Positions 11,089 through 25,130 are shown, counted from the stretch's first letter. The stretch: DNA of 64,000 bases from Stenopsyche tienmushanensis (GCA_008973525.1 WACJ01000046.1:1178001-1242000); one strand, 5' to 3'. The notes: generated by a model not told the origin, from the sequence alone. Made by a program: numbers and translations.

Positions 11089-11181
11089 ATTTACTTTTTT
11101 AGAGCCAGGAAATTAGGATAAACCTAGATCAAGGCGATGGATTTGAAATATTAATACTATCTCCCAAATTTCTTGTTAAAA
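11089..11181 (+). repeat. Dispersed repeat, copy A
   Basis: ATTTACTTTTTTAGA, CCAGGAAATTAGGATAAACC and ATCTCCCAAATTTCTTG match 41769-41865 closely (CCAGGAAATCAGGGTTAACC, ATCTCCCAAATTTGTTG). They also match the minus strand of 28933-28998. The order and spacing of the blocks are conserved, so these are copies of one element. The family is unknown. Confidence 0.6.
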
Positions 11182-14100
11182 TATTTTTCTACAGTCTAGA
11201 TTTGAGCCCGAACTTTTATAATAAAATACAAAGATTTTAGCCACTTAATATCATTTGGTTTTTAATAGCTCATTAAATATTTGTTATTAAATCGAACATG
11301 CTTCTTATAGTACACATGTCTAAAAAATTCTCAAAATATTATAGTAAAAACGGTCTTAAATTTAATTTGAAATGAAAAACATTTAAAAACAACCCCAAAT
11401 TACCCGAATACCAATTTAAAAATGTAATAAAAATTACTTCCCAGTGGTGAAATTTTTCCTCTGTGGCGCTGAAAGCTCAGTGATATCGTTTAACATTAAG
11501 CTTGCTGGCTTTAAGCTTTTGCGGTCATGCACATTACGAACTATTTTTTTAAATAAGCTCCCTATCGGTAGTTGTCTTTTATGGTCATATAATTACTTTA
11601 GCTTGAAAACTCCATACACTATATATTCAAAATAATTCTGATTTAACATGAGGGATCTTTTATTGCTTGTAAAATCTAAAAATTTGCGCTAATAAATATA
11701 TGCAAATTTCATTATAACATAATTCAGTGGGTTGAAAATATTTTGTAATTATACGGCACAGTAACCCTAATTGTTAATCAATGCAAATTATGTTGTAGAA
11801 ATTTGGCCCTTTTCATTTTACTTTATTACATTAATGTTCCTGGGCCCTACAAAGGTACGCACCTTTTCATTTTACCTTTGCCGTAAATAGATGACTCTCC
11901 AGCACATCCACGAATACCAATTTTTAATTTATAAAGCTCCTCATAGTTTAAAGAGTCAAATTAAACATATATCTTCTGATATAACGCGCCTAAGCCGCAA
12001 TTTAATCTAATCCCCGATATCAAATCGCTATTCCAAACATTTCATAAGAGACCATATTCACGACACGCGATCATCTTAAAAGATTTGCTTCCAAGCCTCG
12101 ATCGACTTAAGAGCAGTTTTATAAGGCTTCGATCGGCTTTTGTGCGGTAACCTTGTAAAGTTCGAGGTGTGAAAATTTGTGGAATTTCAACGACTTAAAG
12201 GTAAAAGAGGAGACAAAAGGATCGTATAGGGGCTTAATTCTTGAACCCGCGAATAACTAAAATTCTTTGAATAAATCCCTCAAACATTGCAAACTTGGAA
12301 ACATTCATGAAATGCCAATATTAATCAAAAAGCCTACCAGATGAGATCGTAGAAAAAATAACATGAATCATTGAATCCCTCAAATTTCAACGGATAGACG
12401 GTTAAGTTGTTTTTTTTAGAAGTAGAAATGATTTTGCTTGGTTTTTTAATTCAATAATACGATAATATTTAGACAGCATTAAAAAATAAAGATATGCTAA
12501 TTTTTAATAAGATGAGATAAAATGAAAGTATCAACGTAAAAAGAAATTTGATTGTTAGGATTGATTTTAGTTAAAAAAAAACATGATCAACTCAATGATT
12601 TAACATTAAATTAAATGAAGGATGAACTGGTAGAAGAACACGTTGAGAGTTTTAATACATGCGACCCTTTCCCATGAATTACTATTAAACAGGCCCTAAT
12701 TCTGCACATTATTATAACATATATGGACGCACATGAAATGGGATTATCATGATGATATTTCTATAGTGTGGGATGAAGTAACACCCCAGTATGATGCCAC
12801 TGGTGGTCTTCACTAGTGCAATTCGCGATATTAACTAGAGTCTTCCCTTCTGCGCATGTACGAGTCGAAATGTGGGTGCGCAGAGAAGAAAACGAGAGAA
12901 TCGATCGAAAAACTTAAAGGGGGGTTTTTACTTTATTGGACCTAAAAGAGATAGGTTGTTTAACTTTTTTTATGCAAAAAGTATTAAATATAAAATATTG
13001 ATATTAAGTTTGTTGACTAGGCAATCTATATTGAACATAAACATATTTTTTAAAGTTTCACAAAGTATAGTAGTGGGAGAGGGTCACTTCCATGAGTTTG
13101 GAAAAAGTAGTTTCGAGAAAAACGCGTTTAGAGTTTCTCCTCTCCTCAGCTTCTCCTCATCGGCCTATAGCTGTGTGAATTTCATTTATATCGACTTGAA
13201 ATGTACTGAATGTATTCTTAAACATTGGTTCTTTCCAATACACGAAGACAATTTTTTTTTTGAACCAACAAAGGTAGAAACGTTCCTTAGGGAGGAAAAA
13301 ACACATTCTTCAGCACTCTAGCAAGCTTCGGCGCCACAGCTGAAGTCTCTTCCGCAGAAAATAAAGACCTTGACCAAGAAGTCGATTTTTCATTACAATT
13401 TAACAATCTTCTTTCTCTTTTTCTGCCCCTTCACGATTCGATAGCGAACGGAACCACATGCGGTAGTTCATCATGAAGTATAAGCTCGGAGCGGTGTGCA
13501 ATTCAGGAGCTAAATGACCCAGTGCTCCCGCTCTACGTAATAATACCATCAATATGTGTTAATAGAAACGTATATAAAGTAATTAGTAATAAAATTATTT
13601 ACGTTTCCGATTTTTGCATACATATGGAATTGTCTCTTAAAATTTTTATCAAAATATTTGACACATACATAGGGTTTTTGGTTGAATGTCAATATAGATA
13701 TGGATGATCAAGTATGGAAATTAAATCCCAAAGTTCTATCTTCATCAATCTCAAAATATTTGTTAATAATACCTTTAATTGGATACTTAAAATGTCGAAA
13801 TATTTTTAAATGAAAGATGAGCAGCATGTTCACTTTCGTTCTAAAATCTGCCACTACCCGTAACAAGCATATTTCTTCAGCTTGCTACTAAATATTCCCT
13901 ACATAATTGAATGGCCTGGATTTTGATGTTACGAAAATCCGGTCTGTATTTTACATAATGATATATATACACTATACTAATGTATACTTTTAATCTTTTC
14001 AATAAATTATGATATGGAAGTGTGAGCAAAAATGTATACATAATAAAGTAACTTTGGGAAGCGCTTTAAGTCACATCCGTCAGATCAGCCTTAATTCCAT

Positions 14101-16541
14101 TTTCTCGAATGTACTATAAGGAAATATTAAAACAAATATTTACACGCTAATCCTTGAAAATATAAACGAGGCTCGTTACTAACATTACCGGAATAAATAG
14201 AAGTCGCTTTATTACGAGCTACTTATCTCTCGTATTCCCAGGGTGTAGGTAAAGCAATCAAGTGTCACACTTCAGCTTCGAGTGTGCAAAGAGAACGAAA
14301 GAGAAGCTCCCAATAAAGTTTGTCGAAATTTACGTGAAGGGGCTGAGGGTTTCGCGTACAGAAATTAATAAAATATGGAGATAAGAAGGAAAGGTCCCTA
14401 CCCTATTCCGGCCTAATTACATTTGCCAATTAAAGATACGGCGACATGTGTTCCATTAATCTACTACTTTGTACTATTAGGATATTCGTGCTCTGCGTGA
14501 ATTTAGTGTATGGAATAAACGAACTCAAGATGATATATTAATAAAGAAGATTAAATAAGAATCGGGAGCTAATTTCTTGCTATCGATACTCCTTAATCTA
14601 ATCTAAGACTTGACAGCTCATCTTTTGTCTTTGGGCTATGGCGGTGGATTATTTATAAAAAATATATCGGTATACCTTTTTCATATTATATTAGCAAAAT
14701 AATTGTGACTTGTAACATTTTGCAAATAATTAAAAACACCACAATAGTAAAAATATAATGACTCTTTTATTTATTAAGGAACTGAAAAAAAAAATTCAAC
14801 ATGTTATATCCCTAAAAAGCGTACTTAGTTGGATAAATGAAACCATGTTCATATGAACATCAACAACGTTCTGCTGAAAATACGATGAACAAAATATGTT
14901 TTATATAAATGCAAGCTAAAAAGGTTTTTGCTGTTCTCTTTGTTTTCTTATTATCTGTATTATGGCGAAAGGTACGCACTTTTAGCAAAAATATTTTAAT
15001 ATACATCAATTATTTAAAAAAAAATGTAATCAATCATCAATCAACATCAATTGTTTTTGTAATATTTTTCAAAATAATTTATGGATTATTTATATACGCT
15101 GTGGATGTTTTCCCAAAATTTTAAAGAAAAACTTTGTCAAGAAATATTCAAATTGCAAAAATAAACAAATTAGCTCAATATAAACGATCAAACAGCAACT
15201 GATGGCATTATTTTTAAAACAAAGTTATTTGCCATATTTTAAGAAAATATTATGCTGAATTAATTCAATCAAAAACAATTAATGAACTTTTGAATAATAA
15301 ATTAATATATATATTATAAGATCACGCAATATTTTTGCATGATGGTTATCTGCTATTTTCTGGTTTATCTCCCTTATAAGTTTTTAGAAATAGCAAATCA
15401 AATAGTTCTATATTTAAAATGCGGTTTTTAAATACTATAAAACTTGATATGAACACTTGATCGGGGAAATAGCAGCACGTCTTTCAAATGTTGAATGATC
15501 TTAATCGGATAAATGTCAGCTTCGACATATAAATAGTCATAACCCGCTTTTATTGAAAGCCTTATTTATAGGTCAAACTTTTTTATTTTATAAAACCATC
15601 GACGTTATTCAATAGTATAAGAATCTCCATTGACTCCATAAATGCTTTAGCTTGAATAGATCCTTTGCTTTGTAGGGATTTATTCATAAATACCAATATA
15701 TGAAAATATACCAGGAGTTCAAACGCATTTAAAAAATGGCTATTGAATTATTTGCTCATCCAGTTTTGCTTATTGATGGATATTTTGATTGAGTATAGTC
15801 ATTTTTAAACCACTATTTACTAAATCAGAGCAGTGAGTGATCTTAAGAAAACAAATACTTGATAAAGTCATGATTTACTTTACAGTAGCAGATAAAAGTC
15901 ACTCTTTATTCTTATCTTTGAACTTTATCAGGATAACAATGCAAAATATAATTATGATTTTAATATGGTTATTTTAAAATTAGAGAATAAAATTTAGTAT
16001 CGATATGAAATAATTTAAAATCCGAAATACCAAAAAAAGCTGGAAGATACGTGATTTTTGTCATTCTGATATAATAAGCTCAGAGATGATTCAATAAGAA
16101 GGTCTTGGTTGCGAATGCTCTACTTCAAAATAATTACTGTGATAAAATATATATTAAATACTATTACTAATATTTATCGATCGAGCTATTCACAATATAC
16201 GAGCTGTTCAATTCAAAGATTTCAAAATTATTGCAAAAAAATTTGTTCTATAACAGGGTTTTAATTTCTCATACATTTAAGATGCTTTTAAAAACTAAAA
16301 TTTTTCAGACTTTCCAATTGAATTTCAATCATATTAAAAGCAAAAGCAACTTTATGCTTTGACTATCTGCTTTGATGATAAATATCTGTCTACTCATATG
16401 TAGAGAAAGTTTTCACTTGAAGCGTGCAGCTTCATATCTTAGATCGAGGATTCTAACCGCAAACTTGAGATAATTTCTTTATGAACGCGTAGTTTTTTCT
16501 GTAGATTTTTTTTTTAAAAAGCTATTTTGGAAGTTTTTCAG
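11182..16541. other. Long AT-rich noncoding stretch
   Basis: No gene is supported. The 149-codon frame at 12872-13321 has no ATG anywhere and no recognisable domain. A slightly GC-richer part near 12840-12910 contains TCTGCGCA and TGCGCAGA in inverted orientation. No repeat with readable ends was found. Confidence 0.4.
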
Positions 16542-16628
16542 CAAATAAATTTTCCGAGATGGAAATTATTCTAAAAAAACGACGATGGAAAACAGAGTTC
16601 TTATTGAAGACGTTAAGCAAGTGAAGCA
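16542..16628 (+). other. Possible short exon (acceptor, ATG, donor)
   Basis: An acceptor-like GTTTTTCAG ends at 16541. After 43 bases an ATG at 16585 opens 14 codons (MENRVLIEDVKQVK), ending at AAGCA|GTAAGT with the GT at 16629. The donor hexamer is a full match to the consensus and the codons look protein-like. An upstream out-of-frame ATG at 16559 is a weakness, and the piece is short enough to arise by chance. The product is unknown. Confidence 0.2.
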
Positions 16629-19600
16629 GTAAGTTTTTGCGAACATAACTTAGACAGATCGCTTAATTAGACAGTACTCCAAAGGAATTTGAATCATTCT
16701 ACACATATCCATATTATTCTATATTCTACCAGCTACGAGAACTAATATCTCTTCAGATTGCCTCCGATGAAGACAGTTAAATTAATAACGCCCCATCACA
16801 ACAATGCCGTTGATCTACAGATGAAATACCAAGGATAAATTGTTGTTATGGATATTTGACATTCGTGCTTTATTTAACATCGGGATCATTCATTTACTCA
16901 ATTTTCCCACTGTTGTCTCTCTATTTATATTTGGCAAGCCACTATTGTGCGTAATGAGAAGCTCCCAGATCTTGCTCATCGAATTTCCATCTATGTGGCA
17001 ACTATCAATCTCGCTAATATGACGCAATTCTCGCTCCAACTGAGTCTATTTTATTTATCGAGCACAATAAAGGTAAATATGGAATTTCAACCCCGCATAA
17101 GGCGAGGACATAAATTATGATATAATCTAATTATCCTCGAAAAGTGTAGGTGCTCTGTCTTCGTGCTAATCACGGAGTTGTGCAACCACGCCGCACCGCA
17201 GAAAACCGCTCACAACACGAAAAAATAATGTGAAAAAATCCCTGGAAATATACGAAGCTTCTTCCGTCATTTTCATTTTTCATTACGCTCCAAAAAATAT
17301 AAAGCACTGGAAATGTAATGAAGGTTTTCTAGTGCAAGATAGAACAAAAGGACGCGAAGCGGAGATGCGAATAAATTCTATACCTTGGATTTACTAAGCA
17401 TATTGATACTGCGCGATATGATATGCATTTTTGCATCTGTTGATATGCAAAATGGTAGAATTCAAACAGTTTTTTTTAACATAAATGCTCAAAATAACCT
17501 ACGCACAAAAACGACTTTCATTGTATTATGATTGCATTTGAAACTTCAAACAAAATCACCAGTGGTGCAACAGATTGATGTGGTCTTATAACACATATTT
17601 TTTATAAAAAATAACTTTATCTTAGCATCTGGATATGTCAATTTATCGATAGTATTCGGTAGTATTTATAGATTCAATTTAAATATGGTCAGCTAAATCT
17701 ATAAAAGGAAATATTGAGATAATTTATGTAAATGAGCGACCAAATTTCAATAATTATTATGATGCAAGTAATTTTAAAATAATCATAATTTCGTCACTTA
17801 CTTTGAGTTTTTAATAAAAAAAATATATATTCAATAGTAAACATGTTTATATCAATATCATATGATGATCATAAATTTTGTCATTGACAAATGACTATGT
17901 TTATGCACATTCATTACCATAATAATGCAGGTCGAGCTCTCATTAGTTCATCTATTGAATAAATATTATAATAGTTCAATACTGACTTAGTTTATTATAT
18001 CTCAAAGCAATTAAATAAATTGCTTTTCAAAAGTGCTTTAAAAAACCTATGTAATCTTAAATAATATTTTTTATTGTATCTCAAATATAATGAATATTTT
18101 ATTAGCGCATAATTTTCATATCAAGAGTTTATAAAGAAGATGTATTGTTATAGATTTAGATTGTTATATAAAATGAGCAGACACTATCGAAACTTTATCG
18201 ATGTTCACCGAAGTTAAATTGGTACAATTTATTGAATTTAGAAATTTAGTAGAGTATTTTCTTAGTATATAATGCAAAATTATTTGAGCTCAAATATGAT
18301 TAATAATATTTAATAAAGTAATGGTCGTTCTTTGCCATATTCGAATTATTCAGATTCACTTTAATTCCTAGCATACATTATTTTCTCATATTAATTTTGA
18401 AATTGCACTGCTCATTGAAATGTTTTAACATGCCATGTATGGAATGTAATTATTGGTAAATACACGTTCGCCTAATCGGCTGGAATTTATTATGAGAGCT
18501 ATTTCACCGTTAATTTATGTCTAGAAATATTTCCAATTTTGGAGATAAGTTCTATTTAAACACATATATTATCATCTATTCAACCGAAACTCTTACTATT
18601 TAATGAAGGTCTCCTTACAAGGATTTCAAGCATTTCTAATTTGGATTGTTGTACAGTTTGTCGATTTGAAATATATGTATCTACAGAATAGTACTTTGGT
18701 GTTAATACTCTCTCAGTCCGCAAAGATCCATAAATTTAATGGTCAATGCTCTAACTTTAGCTTTAATAGAAATTAGTGTAAAATGTTAGCTCGTAGGAAC
18801 ATAAACCCTAATCGGAAAATATTGAATTAATTGTATATTAAAGTTATTTAAAAATAAAGTATTTTGTATCTCCCATCAAAGTGTAAATATAATATATGTG
18901 TACATATATCAAGAAATATTGTATAATAACTCTTTGAAACACAAAAATGCCCTTGTCGCGCATAAAATTTTAATTTTATACATTTTAACAAAGTATGTAC
19001 ATTTTAACTGTTATGGAAAGAAAATTACTAAAAATGAAAAAAATCAATTACAAGTTAGGACATAAATAGTCTCTCCATACTATATGTACTTATGAAGAGT
19101 AAAAGTTGAAATACATTTTTTTCCAAGATATACTGGAACTTCTTCTTCACTTCTTAATCAATATAATATTCATGGTTTTCGGGTATTTCTTTTAACTCAA
19201 TTTTAATAAAAATTAGATTTCATCATGTTGAATTTAAATAGTAAAAAAAGTGTAAATACATTAGTTGACTATTATTTTGCTATTATGGTAGGATACAACA
19301 ATCCTATCTATTTTTGACGTTTACAATAAATACAAAACTTTGTGACCTTTATTTTTATAAATAAAACTATGCAGTACTAATATTATAATATGACATGGAA
19401 CAAAGCTCACCTTTGCGACTATACGCTTTCAAAAGAAAAATTCATTTCATTTGTATCATAAATTCACCTCCTCATATGCTCGATATTGAAGGTTTTGCGA
19501 TATCAAAAGACATTTTTGCGGGCATATCAGGGAAGCGATTTTTAAAAATTGGGCTGCTCCTCAGCAGTGGAAAAAACCTTAAAAGCGAGGTTTCCTTTAA

Positions 19601-20906
19601 TTAATTATTTTGAAAGCACACGATCAAGTTATCATTATATCGCCACAAGAGTGAACATATAACCTGTTTTTAATTAGGTCCAAATTTGGTTTAAGTGATA
19701 CGGACGCTAATGTTTTAATTCCACCCCTCCAAAGGGAGGGTGGGTGAATGGAGGTTTTACCAGCATACGATCGAACAAAACCGTTGTTTATCCAGCAATT
19801 AAAAAAGATGGCCGCGATCCATTCGCGGAATTCACGCGAAATAAATCCGTAATGAAGAATTGTGCTTCTTTTTGCAAACAAAAAGCCTCTAATGACGAAT
19901 GAAACTTTCAACAGTCGGCATGAAAATTACTGTTATTTACGGTCGGAGTCGGGGTTTTTTCCACGCATTTCCCGGTCCACATTTTAATTTTCGCTCAAAA
20001 ATGCTCTCAAGAAGGCGTTGGCGAGATTCTCAATTTGTTTGCATTTTTTAAAGCCCGAAAATAACATTGTCTTAATTTCGAAAGAAAAATGTTCGCCATC
20101 GTATAAATTTTCTGCTGAAATTCATGTTCCACTCAGAAATCAAACAACAAAAAATATGCTTATTTTATTTTGCGCTCCCAGAATTTCAGCTGCTTAAAAA
20201 TACCAGCTAAAAACGACATCATACAATTTTTCAGCGATATCTTGTTCATCGTATGTTTCATTCATACTCGTTGATTATTATATTTATTGAGGTTTCACAA
20301 GTTTTACCAATTTTAATAAAGTCTATATTTTTTTCTTTCTCTATTTTCAAAACTAATGGATATTTGAACAAATGATATTGGTATGAGTAGGTTTGGAAAC
20401 TATAGATTTAAATTCTTTTATCTTTAGAAAAAGTCCTATGATCCTAAGTTATCTTAAGTTTAAATAAGACATACTATTATAGTATTAAATAATGCATAAT
20501 TCCTTAAAAAATGCACGAAATAATCTGCATTATCCAAAAAAATATTGGAAGATTCAACATAGAATATCGATGTAATATCATTTTAATCAAATAGATTTTG
20601 CATGTATTTGTATAAGAAAAATAATATGTTTTGCTGATTATTCAAAAAATATACAGTCCTAAAATATATCCAAACTGAAATAAATCAACCCCTACAAATT
20701 GTTTTTCAATCAGTTTATAAAATACCCACGATGGATCAACAAATTATTAAATTCCTTCTATGAAGTTATTGTGACCACTTTGACATTGTTTACATGGTGT
20801 AAATATTCAAAATAGTTGAGCTACGAGCCCAATCACTAAATTTCAGCATTATTTTCAGCCATTGAATTGATTCAAAATTCAACATAAACTTTTATTAGTT
20901 ATATCT
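16629..20906. other. Long AT-rich noncoding stretch
   Basis: I saw no gene or repeat with readable ends. GC-richer pockets lie near 17090-17400 and 19700-20000. Minus-strand frames there, such as 19911-19624, carry no known domain. Confidence 0.4.
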
Positions 20907-21338
20907 ATGTCAACATTTTGTATATATATAATGCATCTCTTTATATTATTATACACATTCTTCTTCTTTGATTGCTTCAATGGATACTATTTAAATATTT
21001 CGGAATTGTTAAATATTAGATATACTGTTTCAACCAATCTTATGATAATATACCAAAAATCCTTATCAAGATTGTCACAAAAGTCTCTTTGGATTTTTTT
21101 AAAAAACTTATCTGCTAGCTTAGTATTTACAATTAATATTCGAAGATCGCATTTTCTTCAATATCGAAGAAAATGGCAAATTGATGATGATAAAATTAAC
21201 ATTATTACCTCCTACAGAAAGTTGCAGTTACATTATGATTATGTTAAAATGTATTATAAATTCTTTTTTTACCAAATCAAAATTATTCTCATAGAAGACC
21301 GCCTCTTGTTATTATTTAATATATATCTTCACCATTGA
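20907..21338 (+). CDS. Hypothetical 143-codon open frame
   Basis: I do not recognise this frame. It starts with ATG and runs 143 codons to TGA, the longest ATG-initiated frame in the window outside transposons. Residues 4-26 are strongly hydrophobic (FCIYIMHLFILLYTFFFFDC) and could act as a signal peptide or anchor. The rest is rich in I, L, F, Y, K and R, with a short acidic IDDDK stretch near residue 94. That composition is what AT-rich noncoding DNA gives when read in frame. I saw no promoter, splice site or poly(A) context that settles it. It may be chance, a small secreted protein or a fragment of an unknown element. Confidence 0.15.
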   Translation: MSTFCIYIMHLFILLYTFFFFDCFNGYYLNISELLNIRYTVSTNLMIIYQKSLSRLSQKSLWIFLKNLSASLVFTINIRRSHFLQYRRKWQIDDDKINIITSYRKLQLHYDYVKMYYKFFFYQIKIILIEDRLLLLFNIYLHH

Positions 21339-24300
21339 TTTTTTTTAATTGAGTACCTCTTTAATGTCCAATTAACGAAGTTTATGATCGTTGAGTTTCA
21401 TTGTTCCTAAAGTAAAAACATAGTCATATGCTCCAATTCCTTCGCAGAAGGCCATCTAATGAATCAACAAAGTCAACAACCCAAATTATTCGATGGCTCC
21501 CAAGCGCTTATGCCGACGTAAATAAATAATTATTGACTCCCCCCCTTCGTAGTATTTATGGTCAATATGATACACGTGCCTATTAAATTTGGAAAAGCTT
21601 ATATTTTTTCAGCACGATCCGACCGGCTATAAAACAAACATTAAACGTTCATAAAATTTCAGATATCCTCGGGAAAAATCGCATTCAAGGGGATTTCGAG
21701 ACAACTGGGTAAAGTCAAAGGTGACACAGACACGTAAGAGGGATCTAAAAGAGGGGAACCTAATAATTCGGTATCGACGGAGGGCTTAATGTCATAAAGA
21801 AGTGCTTCTGACGCTGAATGAGGCTACTTCTTTTTATATAGCCCTTTCTGAATATTGGTCGGCTCTTAAATCGCTTTTGTATTTGAATATATTGAGACTT
21901 TTCCATATAAACATGTCGCGGGAGCATAGTTTTTTGTCACTTGATGCTAAATCAGCCGATCGAGCTTTTATTATGCCGTGTCATTTTGAACTGAAAAATA
22001 GTGTTTTGATAAAAAAAAATCAAAGCGAGCATTCGTTGGTTGACATAGCTTTAATGCACTTGAAAATAGCACCTGCTTTTCCTTCTCCACATTTAATGTT
22101 TGTTTTTAGCAGCACGATCTGAATTTTAAGCGTGGCAGAGAGTGGTTGTTCAGACCAACGTTGTTGAAAGCTCTGAGAAAAGTGTTTCCCTTGATTCGCA
22201 TAAAGCAAGCACTGCTATTTAAGGGTTTCTCCGGCATTCCTGCAACTCAATGGACAAAATGGCATAATGACACAGAGCAAAAATTTGCACCCCACATTGC
22301 TCAAGAGTTCCCTTTAATAACTTTTTAATGTGACACTTAAACGGAAGAATATAATATGTTAAAAATGAAAAATTCTATTATGATTTTAATCGATTTTTCA
22401 GCTCATGCTTAAGGAAAGATATTTAATTAATGCACCATAACTATTTATAATAATCTATTTTTCTGTCTGTTGCATTTAATTGCATTTACTCACACAGTAT
22501 TTATTCTATAAATTTTATGAAAATTAATAATGAGAGTAAAACATTATTTATGCAAATCTAGCAGAGCTGCTTTAGAATTTCGTGATAGAGCATAAAGTAG
22601 AACGATACGTGGTCGCCATTATGCTGGAAAAACATTTTCAATGTTAGATCACGGTGAGTATTTCCCTCGTGTATTTGCGGAAATAACAGAGGGAAGAAGA
22701 AAATAATAAAAGGATTGACAGGGGAGTGACCCACTTGGGTGGCTGAGAGGATAAAGGATCAATATTTGACAGGAGAACTTTTGAAGCGTTGCCTCGGGGA
22801 GTTTAAAGAAAAATAATGACGAGCGCTCTTCGAAACAACCGCGAATTGAAGAAGAATGCCAATTCAACGATTGATTGGCAGATTTGTATAAAGTGTAAAT
22901 TTAATTTTATCTTGTCACTGCTATTCAGCTTTTGGCGAAGACTTAGCATCGGGATATTCGAGATAATATTCCATAATATATTTTTCAGCTCAAACACAAA
23001 ATCTTGTTTTAAACTCTGGAAGAAAATGCATTACGACGGAAAGTTTGGGGAAAGAGCTCTCCGCAGAGAGACGAATAATTGCGCCGTACTATAAAATTTA
23101 TAGTTTTATATTTTTTTAGTTATGATGGAATTTCTAATGTTCTGTGTTTTTAACTCTTTGACCGTAATAAAATTTTTCTTGGCTGAGATCGCACAATGTT
23201 TGCATTCAGTGACCCCAACGCTGAGGGTTTTTGTCTCTCTTGTGAACTTAGCACCAGCCAAACTTAGGCCATTATCTCAAACTTTAAGTAATAAATGGCA
23301 TTAAGGCCGATGAAAGTAATGCTTGAATCGAACGAATATCTAATTTGAGGAAAGTATGAAATCTCTAAATATTACTGTCTAAATAGAACAAGGAAGATCG
23401 AATTTAACACCTATCGAAATCTTAATACATTGTCCTCTTTGTACAGCTTGACAGCTTTGTACACCACTTTGTACAACTATCTGCGTTATTTGAAAACCAC
23501 TGATGTGAGCTAACAAATATTAATTGAATCAGTAATGACATTCAATTCATCCCATAAATTGCAATGTTCATTAATATCTGCAACTAAGAGGAAGAGAACT
23601 CCGGTAGAGCGATCTTCTTGTTATATCCGGAAAGCAGCAGAAATGCTTTATGAAGCATTAAACGATATTGTTAAGAAGAACTTCTCATCGAGATGTATAT
23701 TAAACTACTAAGTTGAATTTGAAGTTCTAATTTGAAATCTAACAGCATTAATCTCGTATGTTTTCTTTGTTTGAGTATACATAATTTGATTTAATTAAAA
23801 CTCAAAACAATTTACCAATTGTCTGACAAAGAAATTTGAATTTGTCATATTGTACGTTGGTTTTTTATACGTTCAATTTTGCCTTAATCCCTTATACATA
23901 TATAATAGTTTTGGATTTATTATCCAATTTCATATAAAATAAATTTTACAATTATATTACATCCTAAGACTTTCTGATTTACGCATTTCCGTACGTACGA
24001 CACTATTAAATTAACACCCATGTTAAGACTTAAGCTCCCAATTTTCTGATTTACGATTAAGCTCTAGTTTCAATATATGTAAATTGAGGCGTAACCCATG
24101 AAGATATAAAATGTGGTTATTTGAATTACACGTTTGTTATGCATTATTTAGAAAAAAGCATTAAAATATGCGTTGATGTTTAATAAATATTTCAAAAAAG
24201 AATTATAAGAATTTCATTTCGTAAGCTTGAAAAATTAATCGTTTAATAACACATTTAAAAAACTATCTTGATTCAAGGCATACATTTGCAAAAGTCAATA

Positions 24301-24469
24301 AAATGTAATTATATCATAAATCAATCAAATTTAGCAAAGAAAAAATTCCATTGTCATATTGTGAGTTTTTTTGTAACTTCAAACTACTATCTAAATACAT
24401 TTTGTAGCAACAATGCACACGCATTAGAATGACATATATGGTGTTTTATGAAATCACGTTTATTAACCC
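21339..24469. other. Noncoding stretch
   Basis: Frames of 60-106 codons at 21802-23304 overlap on both strands and show no domain. A GC-richer pocket lies at 21470-21800. Near 23450-23490, TTTGTACA or close variants recur three times. Confidence 0.4.
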
Positions 24470-25130
24470 TTAAAGGAGTACTGTGCCAGGGCCTGGTGAT
24501 CCCCCTCTCATGATCGTGCCACTCCTCGATGTTTTCCCTATCAGCGTTTTCAAAACATTTTTAATGTTCCAATAATCCGCATATTTCAGTTATATCATTT
24601 CATTCTCTTCAATATGCATTCATCTGTTTCCAAGAATCTTTCTCCATGATCGAACAAGTGTTTCTGACTTTACTTCTGGCCAAGATTGTGTTATTCTGTA
24701 TAGCAACCAATATCGTATTTTTTTCCAGAAAATGATCATGTTGTCATCTTCCTCAGCAAGAGTTTTAAGAAGACCGACGTTTCACGATAAGGACGTTTCA
24801 TTGATGCTATAATATCTTGGTCCATAGGCTGAATTAAAGATGTGGCAATCCCTTATTTTTTTAAAATCTTGTACCTCTGAAATCCATTCATCATCAATAA
24901 TTTCCCTATCCATCTGTAGTCCTTTCTGACTATAATAATCGACAGGAAGATTTTTCATTGGAGTTCCCTTAAAAGATCGACGTTTATTTACTTTACCAAT
25001 CACCAAAAGCTTTATTTTATGTTCCTGATGCGTTTCCAATCTCTTATCACCCTGGGTCCTTTTTCATAATCTTACATTCGTTCTGTGTATATATCACCCC
25101 ATGTACTGTTCGGAAGTTGCCTCATTATCC
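24470..25130 (-). pseudogene. pogo/Tigger-type transposase remnant (DDE domain)
   Basis: On the minus strand, pieces of a CENP-B/jerky-like DDE transposase appear in family order. First comes RQLPNSTW near 25115. Then the 85-codon frame 25039-24782 carries IKLLVIGKVNKRRSFKG, LPVDYYSQKG and a DDEWI segment, corresponding to the family's PLVIGKS-PR-FK, LPV-Y and EW positions. After a frameshift, QPMDQDIIASMKRPYR (from 24831) matches the QPMDQGVIASFK motif. Later come WPEVKSETLVRSWRK and NIEEW (24533-24519), typical of the C-terminal region. Stops and frame changes break it, and the middle, which would carry the second catalytic Asp and the LLLDNAPAH motif, is deleted. The N-terminal DNA-binding domains and terminal repeats were not found. 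Confidence 0.8.

Noticed and set aside
12872..13321. 149-codon open frame, the longest in the window
   Set aside because: It has no ATG at all (it opens at GTG), no recognisable domain and no splice signals that would make it an internal exon. Treated as chance.
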